Assembly (NCBI GenBank): GCA_001940655.1
Contig: MBAA01000060.1
Coordinates: 13,724-18,964 of the forward strand
DNA length: 5,241 nucleotides
Direction of reading: 5' to 3'
Source of the DNA: Promethearchaeota archaeon CR_4
GTDB lineage: Archaea > Asgardarchaeota > Lokiarchaeia > Sigyniarchaeales > CR-4
Position numbers and translations under genes: made by a program. Positions 1 through 4,061 of this stretch are shown here, piece by piece. The notes under the pieces were generated by a model. It ran no database searches. It worked only from the letters and a program-made list of their open reading frames with translations, and was not told the DNA's origin. The first letter of the stretch is position 1. Each line of letters begins with the position of its first letter.

Positions 1-1
1 A

Positions 2-30
2 GTCCCTTATATAGAGATCTAAGGAGAAGC
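2..30 (+). promoter_or_regulatory. TATA-type promoter element, unit 1
   Basis: GTCCCTTATATA at 2-13 is identical to 1342-1353 in the third promoter element, and the following purine-rich tract (AAGGAGAAG, 21-29) parallels GAGGAGGAAG after the third element. The TATA core has the archaeal form. Any copy of the upstream 20-mer seen at the other two elements would lie left of the window, so it cannot be checked here. Confidence 0.45.
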
Positions 31-38
31 AAATTTGA

Positions 39-194
39 ATGATTCTGATGACCTACAGGTATTTTTTATTTAGGATAGTTTTGTTGTCACTGTCGGTTCC
101 TGACTTGCTGAGAATTTTGGATTTTATCACTTGGGAAATCGATTGTCCGCATTTTTTTGTTGTCTATGGCGAGGAGGATGATTTTTCTTTGTAA
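39..194 (+). CDS. Possible 51-residue small protein downstream of promoter unit 1
   Basis: An ATG at 39 opens a 51-codon frame ending in TAA at 192-194. It lies about 25 nt after the TATA core, the usual distance to an archaeal transcription start, so a leaderless or very short-leader mRNA is possible. A purine tract AAGGAG (21-26) lies 12 nt upstream. The product has a hydrophobic middle (residues about 8-30, rich in Leu, Val, Ile and Phe) and an acidic end (GEEDD). No family is recognised. An ORF this short can occur by chance, and the equivalent position after the other two TATA elements does not encode a similar peptide, which argues against it. Confidence 0.22.
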   Translation: MILMTYRYFLFRIVLLSLSVPDLLRILDFITWEIDCPHFFVVYGEEDDFSL

Positions 195-377
195 CATCGA
201 GTCCTGAGGGCCCTATGCGATTGGTTGCGAGTTGGAAGCAACTTTTTTGGTCAATGGAATCTCAATAAAGAGGGGTATAACTGACGTGTAACAGTTACCC
301 TATGACTTTGTAACAGCAACTCAACACACGAGGGATATTCGCTTGCGGGGCGTGTAACCTCACCTTCTCTCGGTAAC
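191..377 (+). repeat. Cluster of GTAAC words
   Basis: GTAAC occurs five times on the plus strand in 187 bp (starts at 191, 288, 310, 354 and 373), four of them as GTAACA or GTGTAAC variants. The copy at 288-292 forms a perfect 5-1-5 inverted repeat with GTTAC at 294-298. No gene covers this interval. It may be a set of protein binding sites or the remains of short tandem repeats; a chance origin is not excluded. Confidence 0.3.
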
Positions 378-606
378 AGAAATACTTTTGGAGGATTGGG
401 AAGAAGATAAAAAATCAAAGAAAGATGTGACAATCGTTTCAATGAACATTCATAAATGTATCTGCAATCAAGAGAATTCCCAAACCCTCAGTGGGCGGTG
501 AATCTAGGCAGGGGCAGGCAGTCATCGCTTCATTTATAGAGGAAACAAATGTCGAGATTGTAATCAAATTCTCTTTGTGAAGAGAGAAGACGACCAAATC
601 ACAGAG

Positions 607-894
607 CATACCAACGAGGTGCTGGCGAGGGTTGCTCCCAAAAATCACGAAAATTCCTCTAATTATTTCGCTACTCACGCCGTGTCGGTTTAGTACGCTC
701 TTGAGAAACTGAATAGCAACATAGTTTTAAAGCAATAACCGCGTGTTCTAAGCAAGATGACGCAAGATTACCTGTCTTTATAACCACCTCTCAAAAGGTC
801 GGTACATCTCTGGGGCCGCCAATTTGGTTGCGGCCGCTTTATATAAATGTTTGAGGAAAATAATGTAACACTAACAGGGAAATTCTATGCGAAT
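607..894 (+). repeat. Tandem duplication, copy 1 (about 509-bp offset)
   Basis: This segment aligns with 1116-1403. Positions 607-704 match 1116-1213 without gaps at about 79 of 98 bases by hand count. The spacer 705-810 is strongly diverged but keeps short matches at the same offset (AAGATTA at 764, AAGACTA at 1273). Then 811-830 matches 1320-1339 perfectly, followed by a TATA box and GTTTGAGGA at both places (849-857 and 1357-1365). Read in frame, the first block gives a peptide ending at TAG 691-693 that resembles the copy 2 peptide (core NEVLARVAP), but base differences spread about evenly over the three codon positions, so selection on a protein is not shown. Confidence 0.8.
811..849 (+). 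promoter_or_regulatory. Conserved 20-mer plus TATA box, unit 2
   Basis: TGGGGCCGCCAATTTGGTTG at 811-830 is identical to 1320-1339. It contains the dyad CCAA-T-TTGG and is followed after 7 bp by TTTATATAAATG (838-849), a strong archaeal-type TATA box. A NotI octamer GCGGCCGC (830-837) bridges the two. Perfect conservation of the 20-mer between otherwise diverged copies suggests a binding site, perhaps an extended factor-B recognition element or an operator. The presumed transcript has no convincing ORF. An ATG at 887 opens only 44 codons. Confidence 0.55.
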
Positions 895-1115
895 TCCGCA
901 GGGTTGCTATTGCAAACTTCGCTCCCACCTTATATCGTTAAGAAGGGCAAGAGAACATAAGAGAATTTATTCAATTGGAAGATATCAAAGAAAATCCTTG
1001 CCCAGATTACCCAGGATGTGAAATTCCCGCGAGTGCTGGTGATTCTCTCACGACAAGCAATTTCTCATCTCACACTACAACGTGTTGGCGCGAGATTTTC
1101 TTCCTTGACGAAAAG

Positions 1116-1403
1116 TATGCCAACGAGGTACTGGCAAGGGTCGCTCCCAGGAATGTCAAAAATACCTCTAATTATTTCGTTACTGTCGCCGTTTCGAAGT
1201 AGCACGCTCTTGATATATCGGATTGTAATTGAAAAATACCACAATATTGCCAAGTTCAAATCATCTTAATGAAAGACTACTGTTTGCCACGATATATCTC
1301 AAATTATACATTATTCAATTGGGGCCGCCAATTTGGTTGATGTCCCTTATATATAAGTTTGAGGAGGAAGGATATAACAGGCCTGAATGCTCTATAGGCG
1401 AAT
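1116..1403 (+). repeat. Tandem duplication, copy 2 (about 509-bp offset)
   Basis: This is the partner of 607-894. Its first block lies in the last 29 codons of a 75-codon frame (975-1202) that ends at TAG 1200-1202, exactly where copy 1 ends. In the block, 15 of 29 codons are identical, 4 differ silently and about 10 change the residue. The ATG-led frame upstream of the block has no counterpart in copy 1, where stops occur. The pattern fits either a decayed duplicated gene end or a conserved non-coding element. Confidence 0.8.
1320..1371 (+). promoter_or_regulatory. Conserved 20-mer plus palindromic TATA box, unit 3
   Basis: The 20-mer at 1320-1339 is identical to that of unit 2. After 6 bp comes CTTATATATAAG (1346-1357), a perfect 12-bp palindrome and an excellent TATA box, then a purine-rich tract GAGGAGGAAGGA (1361-1372). 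The first downstream ATG with some length (1387) opens 53 codons that run antisense across the end of the AbrB-like gene and read as low-complexity sequence, so the transcript may be non-coding or regulatory. Confidence 0.55.
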
Positions 1404-1430
1404 GGGAGGAAGCAGGTTAAGGTCCAAGAT

Positions 1431-1469
1431 GGCGGCCGCCAAAAGTCCCGAAATGTCCCACATTGGACA
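1431..1469. promoter_or_regulatory. GC palindrome and TGTCC/GGACA dyad
   Basis: GGCGGCCGCC (1431-1440) is a perfect 10-bp palindrome. It is followed by TGTCC (1454-1458), 6 bp, then GGACA (1465-1469), a perfect 5-bp dyad. Both lie beyond the 3' end of the AbrB-like gene and downstream of TATA unit 3. The GGCCGCC core is also part of the repeated 20-mer. The spacing fits a dimeric DNA-binding protein; function is unknown. Confidence 0.35.
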
Positions 1470-1489
1470 CTTTGCGAGTCCAATTATCG

Positions 1490-1503
1490 GAAAAAATGAA
1501 AAA
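1490..1503 (-). terminator. T-rich terminator after the AbrB-like gene
   Basis: On the minus strand, 16-29 nt past the stop, the sequence reads TTTTTCATTTTTTCC. Two T runs of this kind without a strong hairpin are typical of archaeal U-rich termination sites. Confidence 0.4.
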
Positions 1504-1518
1504 CGCAATCTCAAAAGA

Positions 1519-1686
1519 TTATTCTTTATTTTCCTTTTTGGTTAAGAATATCCCTACTTTCCCATCAACGGGTTTAATTTCACCAATTAAAATGTCCTGA
1601 TCTTTCCATCCGAGCATCTTTGCTGCTTTCATAGGAATTTGAATATAACTTTGACCTGTTTTATATTGAGAATATCTTATTTCCAT
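1519..1686 (-). CDS. Small SpoVT/AbrB-like DNA-binding protein (55 aa)
   Basis: The 55-residue product has the swapped-hairpin AbrB pattern. A short basic N-terminal strand (residues 1-10) is followed by SYIQIPMKAAKMLGWKDQD (13-31), which matches the family core of a strand, then an Ile-Pro turn, a helix, a Leu-Gly-Trp and an acidic loop. The next strand is ILIGEIK (32-38), and VGIFLTKK (44-51) is the last strand. Family members bind operator DNA as dimers, as transition-state regulators or antitoxins. No toxin partner is evident beside it. It diverges from the RHH-like gene at 1776 across an 89-bp gap rich in inverted repeats, which suggests self-regulation or cross-regulation. Start ATG 1686 is the first Met and fits the family start. 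A T-rich terminator follows the stop. The fold call is by pattern only. Confidence 0.78.
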   Translation of the reverse strand: MEIRYSQYKTGQSYIQIPMKAAKMLGWKDQDILIGEIKPVDGKVGIFLTKKENKE

Positions 1687-1775
1687 AATAAAAAATATCC
1701 GATAGTCTTTTTAATGATTGAGATATATTATAGATATCTGATAATCATCGGATGATACTTAGGTGAAAAACATAT
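1687..1775. promoter_or_regulatory. Divergent promoter region with operator-like inverted repeats
   Basis: This 89-bp gap separates the AbrB-like gene (minus) from the RHH-like gene (plus). The AT-rich core GATATATTATAGATATC (1722-1738) can supply a TATA box about 40-50 bp from either start codon. Inverted repeats seen: TATC-C-GATA (1696-1704), AGATAT-7-ATATCT (1721-1739, with AGATATCT itself palindromic at 1732-1739) and ATCATC-G-GATGAT (1744-1756). The repeats overlap the inferred TATA region or flank it, so binding there could switch both genes. AGGTG at 1761-1765, 10 nt before ATG 1776, serves as a Shine-Dalgarno candidate. Confidence 0.5.
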
Positions 1776-2186
1776 ATGGTAATCCCAAACAAAAATAAAA
1801 AAGAAAATAAGAACGGAATTTGGTTAAAGTTGGAATATCTCGACAAACTGAATGAGATGGCCAAAGATAGATTCCTAAACACGACACCCGAGGAAGTCCT
1901 GAAGAATGCACTCCTGTCCTTCAATAAAACTTTGGAAGCATTCTCCAACGACTTGGATAAGATCGCCCCTATTCGAAATAAGAAGTCTCGCTGCTTTAAA
2001 CCCGAATTTTGCATTGCCTACCCGTTCGATGGTCCCAGATGTAGGGAAGCAATTGTGCGATTCGCGAGAGAAGGGAAGAAACTGTATTGCACGTGCGCGA
2101 AGAATCATTCTTTTGAGATTAACTTCGAATTACGGAAAATAACGTTCATTGAGAGCATATCCACAGAAGGAAATTTGGAGGAATAG
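1776..2186 (+). CDS. RHH-like DNA-binding protein with Cys-rich C-terminal domain (136 aa)
   Basis: After a Lys/Asn-rich tail (residues 1-13), residues 14-55 fit a ribbon-helix-helix: a short strand (IWLKL), a helix (EYLDKLNEMAKDRF), a Thr-Thr-Pro turn and a second helix (EEVLKNALLSFNKTLE). Arc/MetJ/CopG-type proteins use this fold to bind operators as dimers. The second half has Cys73, Cys79, Cys89, Cys105, Cys107 and His111, arranged CX5C, then CX9 to a third Cys, then CXC near a His. This could bind a metal (zinc-ribbon-like or a metal sensor), which would make a ligand-responsive repressor; that is inference. A Shine-Dalgarno-like AGGTG lies 10 nt upstream. The next RHH-like gene starts 5 nt after the stop, so the two are probably cotranscribed. 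The precise family is not recognised. Confidence 0.75.
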   Translation: MVIPNKNKKENKNGIWLKLEYLDKLNEMAKDRFLNTTPEEVLKNALLSFNKTLEAFSNDLDKIAPIRNKKSRCFKPEFCIAYPFDGPRCREAIVRFAREGKKLYCTCAKNHSFEINFELRKITFIESISTEGNLEE

Positions 2187-2191
2187 GATTA

Positions 2192-2443
2192 ATGGTCTGC
2201 GTTCAAACCGTGCAAATCTCTTCCATTTTTGAGATTCCTCTCGAAATTGCAACGATTTTAGATCGCTTATGCGCGTTCCTACATATATCGCGCAATGCTT
2301 TTGTAGCCCAGGCACTTGTTACCCAATTAGATTCGCTCTTAGACTATTTCCTCGATGGCAAGAGATTACCTTGGATGAAGGAAGATCTGAAGGTTATACG
2401 GCAAAGATATGATGAATTAATCGAGGCTTTTGAAAAAATCTGA
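2192..2443 (+). CDS. Second RHH-like small protein (83 aa)
   Basis: Residues about 12-51 again fit a ribbon-helix-helix: a strand region (IFEIPL), helix EIATILDRLCAFL, the turn HISRNA and helix FVAQALVTQLDSLLDYF. Residues 60-83 form a charged amphipathic helix that may mediate oligomerisation or partner binding. GGAGG at 2177-2181, inside the end of the upstream gene, lies 10 nt before ATG 2192, and the intergenic distance is only 5 nt. Together these support an operon and translational coupling. Two different RHH-like proteins in tandem could form a heterodimer or a regulator plus co-regulator pair. An antitoxin role is possible, but no toxin motif is seen in the neighbouring proteins. Confidence 0.75.
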   Translation: MVCVQTVQISSIFEIPLEIATILDRLCAFLHISRNAFVAQALVTQLDSLLDYFLDGKRLPWMKEDLKVIRQRYDELIEAFEKI

Positions 2444-2519
2444 AATATTCGTTAAAATTATTAGATTGCTAATTCCTGCATTCATTGGAGGTTGAATTGA
2501 ACGTCTATTCAAAACGCAC

Positions 2520-2532
2520 AAATTTTATTAAA
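2520..2532 (+). promoter_or_regulatory. Weak TATA-like element before the 148-residue gene
   Basis: AAATTTTATTAAA ends 30 nt before ATG 2563, a spacing that fits an archaeal TATA box with an almost leaderless transcript. The core departs from the consensus, and read-through from the upstream operon across the 119-bp gap is an alternative. Confidence 0.25.
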
Positions 2533-2562
2533 CTGAGAAATAGTACAGCATTCTGATGAAAT

Positions 2563-3009
2563 ATGTTCATAATCCTATTTAATGGGGAAATGTTAAGTAT
2601 TTTTTCAAGATCTTCGACAAACGAGGATTTTCTTGACTCATCTCAACATAGGGTTGAGTTATTAGAAAACCCTCTGAATATCTTACCCGATTTTGAAAGC
2701 TTCAAACGGTTGATGGAAAGTTCCTTTAGAAATGATTCCTCGGAAATTGTTAACAAAACACTCTCCGAAAAGAAAAGAGAAGTAAAAATTGAGCAAAATT
2801 CTTGGATTTGGTTACAAAAGAGAAACCTGCAATACCCCTTCGGATTTTTATCTTTAAATCAACACCATCCTCTCACTTTTTTGCATATCGAGTGGACATT
2901 CTACGATATCAAAATCTCGAACAACGATGTCAAAATTTTTATTGAAGAAGATAAACACTGGAAAAAGATTCTTAAGAAAATTGGGTTAAGCAAAGCACCG
3001 AAAAAGTGA
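2563..3009 (+). CDS. Unrecognised 148-residue protein
   Basis: No family is recognised. Residues 1-7 are hydrophobic but too short for a membrane segment or clear signal peptide. Residues 43-75 are polar and probably helical. Residues 80-125 are rich in aromatics and beta-prone (WIWLQ, FGFLSL, FLHIEWTFYDIKI), followed by a lysine-rich end (131-148), which suggests a soluble, possibly nucleic-acid-contacting alpha/beta domain. A later start at Met10 (2590) is possible because neither Met has a good Shine-Dalgarno sequence. It lies downstream of the RHH pair on the same strand, 119 bp away, and is followed without gap by a 38-codon ORF, so it may be an effector controlled by the upstream regulators. 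That link is inference from position only. Confidence 0.6.
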   Translation: MFIILFNGEMLSIFSRSSTNEDFLDSSQHRVELLENPLNILPDFESFKRLMESSFRNDSSEIVNKTLSEKKREVKIEQNSWIWLQKRNLQYPFGFLSLNQHHPLTFLHIEWTFYDIKISNNDVKIFIEEDKHWKKILKKIGLSKAPKK

Positions 3010-3126
3010 ATGCTTCCCTCCAATCCTTGTTTGTGGATTCCAATCGATGATTCGACAGAAAAACAACTCGCTTTATTTGCCTATACCACAGACGGAAGAA
3101 AATCGGAGGTTATTCTAAAAAACTAG
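3010..3126 (+). CDS. 38-residue microprotein abutting the upstream gene
   Basis: The ATG follows the upstream TGA directly (TGAATG at 3007-3012), the arrangement seen in translationally coupled genes, and the frame runs 38 codons to TAG 3124-3126. The product reads like a real protein: an N-terminal Pro/Cys/Trp section (MLPSNPCLWIPIDD) and a mixed amphipathic remainder ending in SEVILKN, with codon use like the neighbours. Its last 12 bp overlap the end of the convergent LRR gene. Family unknown. It could be a small partner subunit, or the displaced C-terminus of the upstream protein after loss of the reading frame. Such a short ORF can also be fortuitous. Confidence 0.45.
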   Translation: MLPSNPCLWIPIDDSTEKQLALFAYTTDGRKSEVILKN

Positions 3127-3918
3127 GGTTTTACTAATTTGCCGCAATTCCTGTAGGCGCTTTTTCGCTTGTATTTTTATCGCAGGGTTATCGGTTTCTA
3201 AATACTGCATACGCGCCTTCTCCATTTCGTTGGCAATCTTGCTCCAATCCCATCCCCCTTGACTCGCCTGAATGTCTTTCATCACAGATTCCTGATTCAT
3301 CCCTGGTCGTCGAAATTTCAACATTAGGTTAATGATGTCTATTTCGTGCTGTTTTTTCATTAACTCATCTTGCAGGCGGGAAATAGAAACGAGTTTCGAG
3401 GCGGTTTTTTCTACCGGCCATTCTTCAATTGGATTATTGTCAAGATTTATGGTAACGGGGTCAATTATTGCTCCCAAACCCTCAATTTTCTCAATCTTAT
3501 TATTACGGAGAAAGAGAAACTTAAGAAGGGGTAATTTTTCCAAACCTTCAATCTTGGATATGTGGTTATTTGATAAATCAAGTTCCTGAAGAGTATTTAA
3601 TCTGTCGAGACCTTCTATCACTTCAATTTGGTTATTACTAAGCGAAAGAGTCTTAAGATTTTCCAGGTGTTCGAGGCCTTCTATGAAAGAAATAAGGTTG
3701 TCAGAAAGGTCTAACCATTCCAAGTGGACTAGTCCATCTAAACCCTCAATCTTTTCTATATGATTATGGGCAAGACTCAATCCTTTTAAGTGTTCTATTT
3801 CACCTAATCCGTGAATCTGACCAATATTGGCGATGGTCTTGCCTTCAATGCGAATAGTATCGTCTTGACGGAGTAGAAACCTCCTCTGACCGACCTTTAC
3901 TAAAGGGCGCAATTGCAT
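3115..3918 (-). CDS. SDS22-like leucine-rich repeat protein (267 aa)
   Basis: Five consecutive repeats of exactly 22 residues cover residues 44-153, each of the form LxxLxLxxNxIxxIEGLxxLxx, preceded by a degenerate repeat (21-43) and closed by a cap-like half repeat (VTINLDNNPIEEW, 155-167). This is the SDS22/protein-phosphatase-1-regulator type of LRR, a curved scaffold for protein binding. The N-terminal 20 residues are basic. Residues 168-267 are charged and predicted helical, with GGWDWSKIANEMEKARMQYL in the middle, and could be a separate partner-binding module. No signal peptide or membrane segment is visible, so it should be cytoplasmic. Start ATG 3918 has AAGGAG 10 nt upstream and a TATA box about 45 nt upstream. 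The 3' end overlaps the convergent microprotein by 12 bp. The binding partner is unknown. Confidence 0.9.
   Translation of the reverse strand: MQLRPLVKVGQRRFLLRQDDTIRIEGKTIANIGQIHGLGEIEHLKGLSLAHNHIEKIEGLDGLVHLEWLDLSDNLISFIEGLEHLENLKTLSLSNNQIEVIEGLDRLNTLQELDLSNNHISKIEGLEKLPLLKFLFLRNNKIEKIEGLGAIIDPVTINLDNNPIEEWPVEKTASKLVSISRLQDELMKKQHEIDIINLMLKFRRPGMNQESVMKDIQASQGGWDWSKIANEMEKARMQYLETDNPAIKIQAKKRLQELRQISKTLVF
3161..3178 (+). terminator. Possible T-rich terminator for the plus-strand genes
   Basis: TTTTT at 3161-3165 and TTTTT at 3174-3178 lie 35-52 nt after the microprotein stop, within the 3' part of the convergent LRR gene. This fits archaeal U-rich termination, but the runs may simply reflect Lys codons on the other strand. 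Confidence 0.25.
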
Positions 3919-3928
3919 TTTTACTCTT

Positions 3929-3971
3929 CTCCTTAAATTGACTATTTATGGGATCAGCCTATTTTTATAAA
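3929..3971 (-). promoter_or_regulatory. Promoter and ribosome binding site of the LRR gene
   Basis: On the minus strand, TTTATAAAAA (3962-3971) is a good archaeal TATA box, preceded by an A-rich stretch that can act as the factor-B site. AAGGAG (3929-3934) lies 10 nt before ATG 3918. The predicted transcript start near 3940 leaves a leader of about 20 nt. Confidence 0.6.
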
Positions 3972-3979
3972 TTTTGGAT

Positions 3980-4061
3980 TTGGGAAAAATGGTCCCATTT
4001 TTGTCATAGAAAATTCCCAACCCATTACACGTTAACTCAAACAGTTTCCCAAACTTCCCAA
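3980..4061. repeat. Four TTCCCAA words near the composition boundary
   Basis: TTCCCAA occurs at 4014-4020, 4046-4052 and 4055-4061, and inverted (TTGGGAA) at 3980-3986. Four copies of a 7-mer in 82 bp, next to the GC switch, could be binding sites or the arms of a recombination site. In the minus-strand reading they fall in the tail of the GC-rich ORF and beyond it. Confidence 0.35.
3985..4002. promoter_or_regulatory. Perfect 8-2-8 inverted repeat upstream of the LRR promoter
   Basis: AAAAATGG-TC-CCATTTTT is a perfect dyad directly upstream of the LRR TATA box and 35 bp past the stop of the GC-rich gene. It can serve as an operator for a dimeric regulator, or as a hairpin with T run that helps end transcription of the GC-rich gene. 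The 2-nt loop makes a simple RNA hairpin less favourable, so a protein site is preferred. Confidence 0.4.

Larger units (their letters stand above)
1..1518. other. Repeat-rich stretch with no convincing gene
   Basis: No frame on either strand gives an ORF longer than about 80 codons here, and the ORFs that exist look like chance products, with no recognisable domain or hydrophobic pattern. What the stretch does hold is organised repeats: three related TATA elements, a 20-mer conserved perfectly at two of them, a tandem duplication with about 509-bp spacing, a cluster of GTAAC words, and two GCGGCCGC octamers in otherwise AT-rich DNA. It may be an array of short non-coding transcription units or decayed genes; the sequence alone does not decide. 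Confidence 0.6.

Noticed and set aside
439..678. 79-codon minus-strand ORF and its counterpart at 1065-1259
   Set aside because: Both stay open because they lie antisense to the duplicated block. Outside the shared block they have no similarity, and there is no promoter, ribosome site or recognisable domain.
975..1202. 75-codon plus-strand ORF ending in the repeat block
   Set aside because: Only its last 29 codons match copy 1, where the upstream frame is broken by stops. Base changes show no coding bias, so it is recorded as part of the repeat and not as a gene.
1..1518. CRISPR array or tRNA gene
   Set aside because: The repeats are too long, too few and too unevenly spaced for CRISPR, and no T-loop or cloverleaf pattern was seen on either strand.
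1387..1545. 53-codon ORF after the third TATA element
   Set aside because: It runs antisense over the end of the AbrB-like gene, crosses the palindrome and dyad, and reads as low-complexity sequence.
2497..2556. 19-codon TTG-start leader peptide with GGAGG at 2487-2491
   Set aside because: The Shine-Dalgarno-like site is good, but the frame is very short, the start codon is rare, and no attenuator structure accompanies it.
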